A program made the position numbers and the translations under genes. From contig JAISZL010000009.1 in assembly GCA_031269245.1 (NCBI GenBank), forward strand, positions 1 to 46,466: a stretch of 46,466 nt of DNA, given 5' to 3'. The notes under the pieces were generated by a model. It searched no databases. It was given only the letters and a program-made list of their open reading frames with translations, and had not been told where the DNA came from. Shown piece after piece: positions 8,522-16,874 of the stretch. How positions within the stretch are numbered: the first letter of the stretch is position 1; the number at the start of each line of letters is the position of its first letter. This DNA is from Synergistaceae bacterium. GTDB lineage: Bacteria; Synergistota; Synergistia; Synergistales; Synergistaceae.

Positions 8522-9286
8522 ATGGAAGAGGCAAAGATGGTGACCAAGTCGCTCTTCATGTCGTATTCACGGAACGCGCCTCCGGCCTTGAAGGACGTGA
8601 CGATGGACATCCGCGCGAACTCCGTGACGGCGTTCATCGGGCCGTCCGGGTGCGGCAAGAGCACGTTTCTGCGGTGTCTCAACAGGATGAACGACTTCGT
8701 GCGGGACGCGCGGATTACGGGGAGGGTGTTGCTCGACGGGATGGATATCTACTCGCCCGAGGTGGACGTGACGAACCTTCGCAGGCGAGTGGGCATGGTG
8801 TTTCAGAGGCCGAATCCGTTTCCGTTCTCGATCCGTGAGAACGTGGCCTACGGGCCGAAGCTCCTAGGCGCGCGGGACGAATCCGTGATCGACGAGATAG
8901 TGGAGAACAGCCTGAGAAGCGCGGGGCTGTGGGAGGAGGCCCGGGACAGGCTGAACGACATGGCCACGTCCCTCTCCGGAGGACAGCAGCAGAGGCTCTG
9001 TATCGCGCGCGCGATAGCGGTGGAGCCGGAGGTGCTCCTGATGGACGAGCCGACGTCGGCGCTCGACCCGATAGCCACGGCACGGGTCGAAGAGCTGGTA
9101 CGAGAGCTTAAAAGAGACTATACTGTCGCCATAGTGACGCACAACATGCAGCAGGCGGCCAGGGTCTCTGACACGACAGCCTTCTTTCTCATGGGGGAGC
9201 TGGTGGAGTACGGACCGACCGACGTCATATTCACCACTCCAACCGACCAGAGGACGGAGGATTACATAACGGGCCGTTTCGGATGA
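8522..9286 (+). CDS. pstB: phosphate ABC transporter ATP-binding protein
   Basis: PstB hydrolyses ATP on the cytoplasmic face to drive phosphate import. All ABC motifs are present in 254 residues: Walker [10 protein letters not shown] (40-48), the Q-loop with the PstB-specific [18 protein letters not shown], signature [14 protein letters not shown], Walker [14 protein letters not shown], and the switch His in [13 protein letters not shown]. The length is normal for the family. GAGAGG before the ATG serves as ribosome-binding site. phoU follows after 15 bp. Confidence 0.97.
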   Translation: MEEAKMVTKSLFMSYSRNAPPALKDVTMDIRANSVTAFIGPSGCGKSTFLRCLNRMNDFVRDARITGRVLLDGMDIYSPEVDVTNLRRRVGMVFQRPNPFPFSIRENVAYGPKLLGARDESVIDEIVENSLRSAGLWEEARDRLNDMATSLSGGQQQRLCIARAIAVEPEVLLMDEPTSALDPIATARVEELVRELKRDYTVAIVTHNMQQAARVSDTTAFFLMGELVEYGPTDVIFTTPTDQRTEDYITGRFG

Positions 9287-9301
9287 CGGGGAAGGGACGA
9301 C

Positions 9302-9976
9302 ATGAACAGGTTCAAGGACAAGGAGATAGAGTCTCTCTTCTCCAGGATATTCGAGCTGGGGAGCCTCACGGAGCGTGCGCTATCGGACGCTATCTGGGCA
9401 CTGTCGCACCATGACAAGGATTTGGCCCGAGGGGTTTTGGAGGGAGACGACGCGGTGGACGAGCTGGCTCTTGAGATAAACACCGTCAGCTTTCAGCTCA
9501 TAGCGAGGTATCAGCCGGTGGCGTTCGACCTTCGCGCGCTGGAGGCGTGCATCAGGATGGCGCTCGACCTGGAGCGCATAACGGACCTCGCGGTGAGCAT
9601 CGCCCGCGTGACGCTCGACCTCGACGTGCGCATAAAGCCCTTGAGGAACCTCGAACCCATGGGCATGAGGGTGATAGAGATGCTGAACCTGGCGATGGCG
9701 GCGCTCCTCAAGAGGGACGTGCGCGCGGCGGAGAACGTGTTCGCGATGGACGACGCGGTGGACGACTACGAGGACGGCGTCTTCACGGAGCTGATGGAGA
9801 TCGTGATGGCGACACCGGCGTTAGCCAGCGGCAGCAACAAGCTCATCACCGTGGCGAGGATACTGGAGCGCGCCGGCGACCACGTGACGAATTTGGCGGA
9901 GCAGATCTGCTACATGATAGCCGGGAACAGGGTGAGGGCCGCCAAGTTCCGCCGAACCAGGGCGGAGGAGGAGTAG
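9302..9976 (+). CDS. phoU: phosphate transport system regulator PhoU
   Basis: PhoU relays the transport state of Pst to the PhoR sensor and restrains phosphate uptake. The 224 residues form two tandem PhoU-type three-helix bundles. The first has the metal-binding-type motif around EGDDAVDELALEIN, the second AMDDAVDDYEDGVFTELM, and the C-terminus has the typical ERAGDHVTNLAEQICYM. Helical Asp/Glu-rich motifs of this kind bind iron or other metal clusters in known PhoU proteins. It sits 15 bp after pstB and 6 bp before phoB. Confidence 0.95.
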   Translation: MNRFKDKEIESLFSRIFELGSLTERALSDAIWALSHHDKDLARGVLEGDDAVDELALEINTVSFQLIARYQPVAFDLRALEACIRMALDLERITDLAVSIARVTLDLDVRIKPLRNLEPMGMRVIEMLNLAMAALLKRDVRAAENVFAMDDAVDDYEDGVFTELMEIVMATPALASGSNKLITVARILERAGDHVTNLAEQICYMIAGNRVRAAKFRRTRAEEE

Positions 9977-9982
9977 GGGGGG

Positions 9983-10750
9983 TTGTCGTCCGGCCGCGTG
10001 CTGATAGTTGACGACGAGGAGTCCATAGCGAGACTCATAGCCGACGCGCTCAAGCGTCACGGCTACGACTGCGATATGAAGCACGACGGGGACAGCGCGC
10101 TTGACGCCGCGGCGGAGCTGCTGCCCGACCTCATAATACTGGACGTGATGCTGCCGAGGCTCGACGGGTTCGAGGTCGCGCGGCGCTTGAAGGACGACCG
10201 CGAGACGCGGGATATACCCATAATCATGCTCACCGCCCGCCGCGAGGAGGAGGACGCGCTGGCTGGCTTCAGCGCCGGCGCGAGCGACTACGTGAGAAAA
10301 CCCTTCTCGCTCGCGGAGCTGGCGGCCCGAGTGGGAATACTCATGCGCAGGGGCCGCCCGTCCGGCGACGCGTGTGCTGTGGAGATCGGCCCGCTCCGGG
10401 TGGACCCGTCGAGAGAGGAGGCGTTCAAGGACGGGGAACGGCTCGACCTCTCCGTCACCGAGTACCGCCTTCTGGAGACGCTGGCCTGCGCTGGGGGCAG
10501 GACCGTGTCGCGCGACGAGTTGCTGCGCCGCGTGTGGAACATGCAGGCCGGCGACACGAGGACGATAGACGTGCACATATACCGACTCAGGCGCAAGATA
10601 GAGGAGAACCCCGAGCACCCCGAGATGCTGCACACCATAAGAGGACGAGGGTACAGGCTCGGTTTCCTTTCCAACCCAGCTAAAAACACGCTAAAAACGC
10701 CGGACTCACTAAACTCACTAAAAACTTCGAGAGGAGGGGGAAGCCGATGA
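9983..10750 (+). CDS. phoB: phosphate-regulon response regulator (OmpR/PhoB family)
   Basis: This DNA-binding response regulator is phosphorylated by PhoR and most likely binds the 11-bp repeats ahead of pstS. The receiver domain (res 1-120) shows the acidic pair VDDEE, the phospho-acceptor Asp in LIILDVMLPRLDG, the Thr in MLTAR and the Lys in VRKPF. The winged-helix domain (about 135-232) has the family features VTEYRLLETL, VSRDELLRRVW and RTIDVHIYRLRRKIE, ending in IRGRGYRLGF. The start is TTG 9983 behind a purine-rich GGAGGAGGAG. The C-terminal tail after residue 232 is an unusual Ser/Thr/Lys-rich extension encoded by short ctaaa-type repeats. Its stop overlaps phoR (ATGA). Confidence 0.93.
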   Translation: MSSGRVLIVDDEESIARLIADALKRHGYDCDMKHDGDSALDAAAELLPDLIILDVMLPRLDGFEVARRLKDDRETRDIPIIMLTARREEEDALAGFSAGASDYVRKPFSLAELAARVGILMRRGRPSGDACAVEIGPLRVDPSREEAFKDGERLDLSVTEYRLLETLACAGGRTVSRDELLRRVWNMQAGDTRTIDVHIYRLRRKIEENPEHPEMLHTIRGRGYRLGFLSNPAKNTLKTPDSLNSLKTSRGGGSR

Positions 10751-12579
10751 GCGGCGCGCGCATGTCTCTCAGGGCGCGGCTGACTGGGACGCTGGCCGGC
10801 AGGGTCGCGCTTTTGATCGTGCTGACGATAGCGATGAGCGCGATAGCGAGCGGGTTTTTCGTCTCACACGACGTGAAGCGCGAGATCAACTCGCTCACGA
10901 TGGACAACCTCAGGACGAGCGTGCTCGTCATAGCGAAGCTGCTGGACCCCGGATGGGCGGACCACGGGACGGAGATGCCGATTAGCCAGCGGGAACTGGA
11001 GGGGTGGGCGTATGTGCTCGGGGCTAGGATAACGATAATCGGGACGGATGGGACGGTGAGGGCGGACAGCAGCGTCCCGCCGGACTCGCTCGCGGCGCTC
11101 GACAACCACAGGGACAGGCCGGAGGTGAGCGACGCGCTCTCAGGCGGAGCCGGCGTGGACATGAGGCGCAGCGAGACGACGCGCGAGCCATATATCTACT
11201 ACGCTCTGCTCGACCGCACCGAGGGGGGGGACGGCTACGTGATCCGCTGCTCACTCCCGCAGGACAGGTTTTACGGCATGGTGTCACGGGTGCGCGGGAG
11301 CATCGCGGCGTCCCTCCTCTTGGCGGGCGCGGCGGCGCTGGCCGTCGGAATAGTCGGCGCGCGGCGCGTCACCAGGCCGATAAGGATGCTGATAGCGGCC
11401 TCGCGGGCAGCCAAGGAGGGGAAGCGCGCGATCTACCCTGCCGGGGGCGCGGCCGAGATAGACGAGCTGTCCAGGACACTGCGCGAGAGCGCGAGAGCGC
11501 AGTCCAAGATGATGAGCGACCTCAGGGACGAGCGCAACGAACTGGAGACGGTGGTGCAGTCCGCGCCGTGCGGACTGATGATGCTGGACGCCGGCGGCAG
11601 GATAAGCCGCGTCAACGTGGCTCTGGCACCGCTGCTCCGTGAGCCGCCGGAGGACGCGGCGGGGCGGCGCGCGGACGGCGCGCTTCGCTCGCCGGAGCTG
11701 ATAGAGCTGATTGCGTCCGCGCGCGACGGAGGGGACGGGAGCGCCGGGAAATCCTCCGAGACGGGGTTCGCTTTCCGCCACAACGGCACGGAGCTGTTCT
11801 TCAAGGCCCGCGCCGTCCCGACGGCGACAGGCGAGCTGCTCGTGGTGCTCGACGACGAGACGGAGCGCAAGAGGATGGAGATGGCTAGAAAATCATTCGT
11901 AGCGGACGCGGGGCACGAGTTCCAGACCCCGCTCACGTCGATATCCGCCGCGGCGGAGCTGCTCGCGTCCATGCCGGACTCGACGCACAAGGAGCGCGCG
12001 CCCTATATCGAGGAGATCGCGCGCCAGAGGAAGCGCATGACGGCGCTCGTTGACGACCTGCTCCTGCTCTCGCGCCTCGAGTCCGGCGTGCCGACGTGCC
12101 AGAGTGAGGACTTCGACCTGGCGGAGCTGTGCCGCGAGCTCGTTGACGATGCGAGGAAAAACCCGCTGGCCTCGGGGATCGAGTGGTCGGTCTCGCTGCC
12201 AGGCGGCAGGATTGCGTTCAACGGGAGGAAAAAGGAGATAGGGCGATCCATATCGAACCTGCTGGACAACGCCGTCAAGTACACGCGAAAGCGCTTCGCG
12301 GGAAGCGGCGGCGGGATAACCGTCTCGCTCGCGCCGGAGGGAGCGGAGTGCGTACTGCACATCGGCGACAACGGCATCGGCATCCCCCGCGACAAGCTCG
12401 CCGGCATATTCGGCCGATTCGAGCGCGCCGAGACGGACCGCTCGCGCGGCGGCGAATCAAACGGAGGCTACGGTCTGGGACTCGCCATAGCGAAGACCGC
12501 CATCGAGTCCCACGGAGGCCGCATAGACGCGAAGAGCTCCGGCGATTCGACGGACTTTTTTGTGCGTTTAAAACGCTGA
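10747..12579 (+). CDS. phoR: phosphate-regulon sensor histidine kinase
   Basis: This membrane kinase controls PhoB. In 610 residues there are two transmembrane segments (about 18-40 and 185-205) flanking a periplasmic domain, then HAMP (206-258), a PAS domain (about 265-373), HisKA with H390 in AGHEFQTPLTS, and HATPase_c. The ATPase has N-box NLLDNAVKY, G1 GDNGIGIP, an F-box-like GRFERAET and G2 GGYGLGLAIAK. The H-box reads GHEFQTPL instead of the common SHELRTPL, a mild deviation that keeps His, Glu, Thr and Pro. It is the last gene of the operon and converges on the patatin gene with no clear terminator between. Confidence 0.92.
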   Translation: MSGARMSLRARLTGTLAGRVALLIVLTIAMSAIASGFFVSHDVKREINSLTMDNLRTSVLVIAKLLDPGWADHGTEMPISQRELEGWAYVLGARITIIGTDGTVRADSSVPPDSLAALDNHRDRPEVSDALSGGAGVDMRRSETTREPYIYYALLDRTEGGDGYVIRCSLPQDRFYGMVSRVRGSIAASLLLAGAAALAVGIVGARRVTRPIRMLIAASRAAKEGKRAIYPAGGAAEIDELSRTLRESARAQSKMMSDLRDERNELETVVQSAPCGLMMLDAGGRISRVNVALAPLLREPPEDAAGRRADGALRSPELIELIASARDGGDGSAGKSSETGFAFRHNGTELFFKARAVPTATGELLVVLDDETERKRMEMARKSFVADAGHEFQTPLTSISAAAELLASMPDSTHKERAPYIEEIARQRKRMTALVDDLLLLSRLESGVPTCQSEDFDLAELCRELVDDARKNPLASGIEWSVSLPGGRIAFNGRKKEIGRSISNLLDNAVKYTRKRFAGSGGGITVSLAPEGAECVLHIGDNGIGIPRDKLAGIFGRFERAETDRSRGGESNGGYGLGLAIAKTAIESHGGRIDAKSSGDSTDFFVRLKR

Positions 12580-12621
12580 TTTACGATCAGGAACGTGACT
12601 CGCCGCGTCCCCGATATTTTT

Positions 12622-14805
12622 TTACGGCAGCGGGCTTGCCCACCACTTCGGGTTGCCCAGGGTGAAGCCCAGCGTCAGTTCGTTGTCGTCGTCGTATACG
12701 AGGAGCAGCCTCCCGTTGAGGAACTGGCCGGGGACGGAGAGGGCAAGCCCAGCCTCCCACGCCTCGGCGGTCCGGGACCAGTCGTCCATCACGATGCCGT
12801 AACTCGCGAAGAGCTCGCCGCGCACGGCGCCCCACCACGAGTTGTAAAAATACTTGCCGACGCCCAAGTGCGCCCAAGCGGCCTCGTCGCCGGGCAGCGG
12901 GTTGCCGGCGAGGCTGAAGAGCTCCTCCCGATCGCCCAAGAGCGCGCGGTACGCTCTATGGCTCTTGTCGCCCGTATAGAGCCCGACGTTCGTCACCAGG
13001 TGCAGATCGTTCATCAGTGGAAGGTACGCGGTGAAGTTCGAGCGCGAGACGAGCGTGTCCATGTCGCCCCACCATATCTGCGAGTTGATGGAGTACCCCC
13101 TGGACGGGATGATGAGATTGTCGAGCGTGTCCCTGTTGTAGTAGAAGTACGGGCCGACCTTGGTCTCCCCGCGCCGCCCCCCTATGCGGTCGCCCGCGAT
13201 GCCGAAGCCGACCCTGCTGTCGTTCCTCTCCCAATAATACATGCCCCTTAACGAATATCTGTCGAGGTGATATTCGTCCATGCCCCGCGGAAAGAACTTC
13301 TCGCTCCGCGCGCCGAGCGACACGCCCCACTGTCCTCCGTCCCTCAGGGGCGTGAAGTATCCCAGCGCCGCGCCCCATGAGTCGTCGCCGACGCGCAGGT
13401 CGAAATTAGCGGAGTCCCCGTCGGCCGCGATGTCGCGCGCGTTGAACGTGATCCCGGCCCAGCGGCGCGTGTGCAGGTTCGTGGCGTACCCGTCGACGCC
13501 TATCTCGTAGGCGGGGCGCTTCTCCACGGAGAACACCATATCGACCTCGTCCGGAGACCCGTCCTCCGCCGGATACGTGTCCACGTCCACCGTGGCTATG
13601 TTGTCCCTCTTGGCTATCCTCTCGAGCGCGTGGTTCACCTTCTCCGCGTCGTAGGGCTTGCCCTCCCAATCCCTGTATTCGCTCTCGATGTCGGATGCGG
13701 CGCCCCTGTTGAGGCCCGTCACCCTCACGCTCCGCACGACCCTGACCAGGCTCACGCCCGGACTTCCCAACGGCGGCGGCGGGGCGCCCTCGGAGACCGC
13801 GATTATCCGGCCGGCGTTCGCCAGCGCCGCGTCCAACCCCCTCTGATATATGACGTCGTAACCGGAGGCGTCCAACATGCTGAACTCCGACACGTCCGGG
13901 TACAGCACGACGTCCGCCATCAACTCGTTACTCTTGATGCGGTCGACGGTCATTATGTCTATCGTCTGCATCATCACGTCGACCATGCTTCTGAATCGCT
14001 CGTTCGGCTTGGCTATCGATGCGCCGGAGAGGTTTACGGCGATGACCGGGTATCCGGGGAATATGTCCTTCGCTATCGCGACCGGCAGGTTCGCCACCAG
14101 CCCGCCGTCCACCAGCAGGCGCCCGTCGACGGGCCAGGGCTCGGTGAGTCCCGGTATGGACGCGGATGCCCTTATCGAGGACGAGAGGCTCCCGCTCCTC
14201 ATCACGACCTCCTCACCCGTGCCGAGGTCCGCCGCCACGCAGGCGAACGGTATGGGGAGGTCGTTAAAGTCGGCCGTCTGGATGTGGCCGGTGTATTTGA
14301 CGAGAAAACTTGCCAGTGACACGGCGGGCAGCATCCCGAGCGGTCCGCTCCGCTTGAACGATTTATCGAAGTCCATGTGGTACGGCCTGACGCTCTCGCC
14401 CGCCGGTCTGTGCTCTCCCGCGTCGGGCTTGACACGGGTGCCGGAGTCGGCTAGCAGGCCGAGGACGTTCGTCTCGGAGACTATCTCGCGTATCTCGTCG
14501 GCGCTGTAGCCGCACGCGTAAAGCCCCCCGATGACGGAGCCGATGCTGGTGCCGACGATGCCGGCGACGGGGATCTTTTCCCGCTCCAGCACCTTGAGCA
14601 CTCCTATGTGGGCGAAGCCCTTCGTGCCGCCTCCGGAGAGGACGAGGACAACGCCACCGCGCCGGCCCGAGCCTCCCCCCACCCCGGGCGGTGAACCTTT
14701 AGCGCCCCAGGCGAGCGGGGCGGGCGCCGCGAAACCCAGCAGGGCAGCCAGCAACACCATACAGACAACCTCGATCGCGCCGTTTTTTTTCGTCGAACAA
14801 GCCAT
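12622..14805 (-). CDS. patatin-like phospholipase with POTRA and outer-membrane barrel (type Vd, PlpD-like)
   Basis: By family, such proteins pass a patatin lipase domain to the cell surface through their own BamA-like barrel. The 727 residues, very close to the length I recall for PlpD, hold a signal peptide (VVCMVLLAALLGFAAPAPLA, about res 13-32). The patatin domain has oxyanion motif GGGTKG (58-63), nucleophile S87 in GTSIG and catalytic D233 in VDGGLVANLP. A POTRA-like region with VVRSVRVTGLNRG (about 355) follows, then a beta-rich C-terminus with alternating aromatic strands ending in LTLGFTLGNPKWW. It lies 43 bp after an ABC permease gene in the same direction and may be co-transcribed. 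The catalytic dyad is intact, so activity on phospholipids is likely; the physiological target is unknown. Confidence 0.9.
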   Translation of the reverse strand: MACSTKKNGAIEVVCMVLLAALLGFAAPAPLAWGAKGSPPGVGGGSGRRGGVVLVLSGGGTKGFAHIGVLKVLEREKIPVAGIVGTSIGSVIGGLYACGYSADEIREIVSETNVLGLLADSGTRVKPDAGEHRPAGESVRPYHMDFDKSFKRSGPLGMLPAVSLASFLVKYTGHIQTADFNDLPIPFACVAADLGTGEEVVMRSGSLSSSIRASASIPGLTEPWPVDGRLLVDGGLVANLPVAIAKDIFPGYPVIAVNLSGASIAKPNERFRSMVDVMMQTIDIMTVDRIKSNELMADVVLYPDVSEFSMLDASGYDVIYQRGLDAALANAGRIIAVSEGAPPPPLGSPGVSLVRVVRSVRVTGLNRGAASDIESEYRDWEGKPYDAEKVNHALERIAKRDNIATVDVDTYPAEDGSPDEVDMVFSVEKRPAYEIGVDGYATNLHTRRWAGITFNARDIAADGDSANFDLRVGDDSWGAALGYFTPLRDGGQWGVSLGARSEKFFPRGMDEYHLDRYSLRGMYYWERNDSRVGFGIAGDRIGGRRGETKVGPYFYYNRDTLDNLIIPSRGYSINSQIWWGDMDTLVSRSNFTAYLPLMNDLHLVTNVGLYTGDKSHRAYRALLGDREELFSLAGNPLPGDEAAWAHLGVGKYFYNSWWGAVRGELFASYGIVMDDWSRTAEAWEAGLALSVPGQFLNGRLLLVYDDDNELTLGFTLGNPKWWASPLP

Positions 14806-14848
14806 CCTTGCCTCACCACCATAGTCATATAGTATGTGTTTTTTGGTA

Positions 14849-15778
14849 TCACTCCCTCTCCTCCCTCCTGAACGGGCTTCCGAGGGACGCGGGGGCGCCG
14901 AGCAGTATCCCCTGCCGCTTGCGTATGGAGATGAACGTCAGCACGGCCAGCGTCATCAGGTAGGGGAGCATCAGGAGTATCGGAGCCGGAACGCTGGTGC
15001 CCGCCGCCTGCATCCGCATCTGGAGGGCGTCGATCCCGCCGAAGAGATAGCAGCCCAGCGCGGCTCGCATCGGGTGCCATATGCTGAAGATCACGAGGGC
15101 CACCGCTATCCACCCCCGGCCGGCGGTCATTCCCTCCACCCACATCTGGGTGTAGACGACCGACAGATACCCGCCCGCTATGCCGGCGAGCCCGCCGCCC
15201 AACAGCGTGTAGAGGTAGCGGATGCGGACGACCGGGAGCCCCATCGCGTCCGACGCCCTCGGGCTCTCACCAACGGCCCTCAGATTCATCCCCGGCCTCG
15301 TCTTGAATATGAAAAAAGCCAGAAGCGCGACGAGCGCGTAAGAGGCGTACACCATCGCGTCGTGGTTGAAGAACACCGGCCCTATCACCGGCACGTCGCC
15401 TAAGACCGGGAGCTTGAACGGCGACAGGCCCTTGATGGTCCGGCCGACGTGAGCACGCCCCAGCATGGCGCTCATGCCCCCTCCGAACATGGCGAGCGCG
15501 AGTCCGCTGACGACCTGGTTTGCGCCCATAGTGATGCAGAGGAACGCGTGGACGAGCGTGACCAGGACGCCGGCCGCAAACGCGGCGGCCAGGCCGGCAC
15601 AGGGGCTGCCCGTCGATTGCGTAACGGAGAATCCGGCGAACGCGCCCACGAGCATGATCCCCTCCAGCCCGAGGTTCATGACGCCGGAGCGCTCCGTCAA
15701 TATCTCCCCCAGCGTCGCGTAGAGAACCGGCGTCCCGCTTCTGACCGCGGCGGCCAGTATAGGTATCAGGACGTCCAC
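14849..15778 (-). CDS. BMP-family (nucleoside/simple sugar) ABC transporter permease, second subunit
   Basis: This inner-membrane subunit has 309 residues and about eight to nine hydrophobic segments. The family pattern is clear: TPVLYATLGEILTERSGVMN near the N-terminus, followed by LGLEGIMLVGAF, with GANQVVSGLALAMFG and GESPRASDAMGLPV further on. This pattern matches the YufQ/NupQ class that works with YufO/YufP and a BmpA-type lipoprotein. It starts with GTG at 15778, one base after the stop of the partner permease. Substrates of relatives are purine nucleosides or simple sugars; which applies here is not visible. Confidence 0.88.
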   Translation of the reverse strand: MDVLIPILAAAVRSGTPVLYATLGEILTERSGVMNLGLEGIMLVGAFAGFSVTQSTGSPCAGLAAAFAAGVLVTLVHAFLCITMGANQVVSGLALAMFGGGMSAMLGRAHVGRTIKGLSPFKLPVLGDVPVIGPVFFNHDAMVYASYALVALLAFFIFKTRPGMNLRAVGESPRASDAMGLPVVRIRYLYTLLGGGLAGIAGGYLSVVYTQMWVEGMTAGRGWIAVALVIFSIWHPMRAALGCYLFGGIDALQMRMQAAGTSVPAPILLMLPYLMTLAVLTFISIRKRQGILLGAPASLGSPFRREERE

Positions 15779-15779
15779 G

Positions 15780-16874
15780 CTACTCCGCTCTCTCCGAGGC
15801 CGCGCCGTGTACGCTTGCGCCAGCCCTTCGCACGCGGTACTTCGAGAACATCTCCCCGCCCAAGATCGAGAAGAGTATCACGCCCTGGATCACCTGCGCG
15901 CTCGACAACGGGAGGGACATCACGACCTGAAGCGTGTCGCCCCCGACGAGCAGCATCCCCATGAGGAACGCGACCAGAGGCACCGCCAGCGGGTTGAGCC
16001 GCGCGAGCCACGCCACTATGACGCCGGTGAAGCCGTAGCCGACGGCGAATCCCCTGGAGAGCCTCCCCTGAAGCCCGGCGACCTCACCGAAGCCGCATAC
16101 GCCGGCTATGGCCCCCGACACGAACATGACGAGCAGGATGTTCCTCATGATGCTCATGCCGGCGTAGCGCGCGGCCTTCGGGTTCTCCCCTATCACCCTG
16201 ATCTCGAAGCCCCACTGTGTCTTCCGCATGATCACCCACGTCAGCAGGGAGAGCGCCGCGGCGATCGCTATGCCGGAGTGCAGGCGGCTGCCGCCGAAGC
16301 GCCAGAGGCGAGCCGTCTCCGGGAACGGGGCAGTCATGGGAAACCCCATGCTCATCGGATCCTTCCACGCGCCGTAGAGCAAAAAATCCATCAGGTAGAG
16401 GGCAATGTAGTTCAGCATCAGCGTGGCTATTATCTCGTTGACGTTCCAGCGCCCCTTCAGAAAGCCCGGCACCGCGCCCCACACGCCGCCCGCCGCGGCG
16501 GACGCGGCGAACATCATGGCGAACATCGCGGCGGGGCTGTCGACGCTGAAATACCTCACGACGGCGGCGGACGCGAGCGCCCCCGCCACGAGCTGGCCCT
16601 CCGCGCCGATGTTCCATATCATCATCTTGAACGAGTAGAGGCACGCCAGTCCGGTGAGGGTTAAGGGCGCCGCCTTGACCAGCGTCTCGCTCAGGCCGTA
16701 CCAGCCGCCGAGCGAGCCCCGGATTATCTCGCCATACGCCTCGAAGGGGTCCACGCCCATCAGAGACATCAGAGCTCCGCCTATCACCAGGGCCATGCAC
16801 ACTGACACGGAGGTGACGGCGGCGTTCAATGGCACGGACGAGGACACCCGCGGTTCGAGGCGCCACGCGCTCAC
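15780..16874 (-). CDS. BMP-family (nucleoside/simple sugar) ABC transporter permease, first subunit
   Basis: This 364-residue membrane protein is of the YufP/NupP type, with about eight hydrophobic segments. Family landmarks are DPFEAYGEIIRGSLGGWYGL followed by SETLVKAAPLTLTGLA, IWNIGAEGQLVAGALAS, NVNEIIATLMLNYIALYLMD and the cytoplasmic loop VIGENPKAARYAGMS. The GTG start at 16874 overlaps the ATPase stop (GTGA), so translation is coupled to the upstream gene. With 14849-15778 it forms the heterodimeric pore. Confidence 0.9.
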   Translation of the reverse strand: MSAWRLEPRVSSSVPLNAAVTSVSVCMALVIGGALMSLMGVDPFEAYGEIIRGSLGGWYGLSETLVKAAPLTLTGLACLYSFKMMIWNIGAEGQLVAGALASAAVVRYFSVDSPAAMFAMMFAASAAAGGVWGAVPGFLKGRWNVNEIIATLMLNYIALYLMDFLLYGAWKDPMSMGFPMTAPFPETARLWRFGGSRLHSGIAIAAALSLLTWVIMRKTQWGFEIRVIGENPKAARYAGMSIMRNILLVMFVSGAIAGVCGFGEVAGLQGRLSRGFAVGYGFTGVIVAWLARLNPLAVPLVAFLMGMLLVGGDTLQVVMSLPLSSAQVIQGVILFSILGGEMFSKYRVRRAGASVHGAASERAE

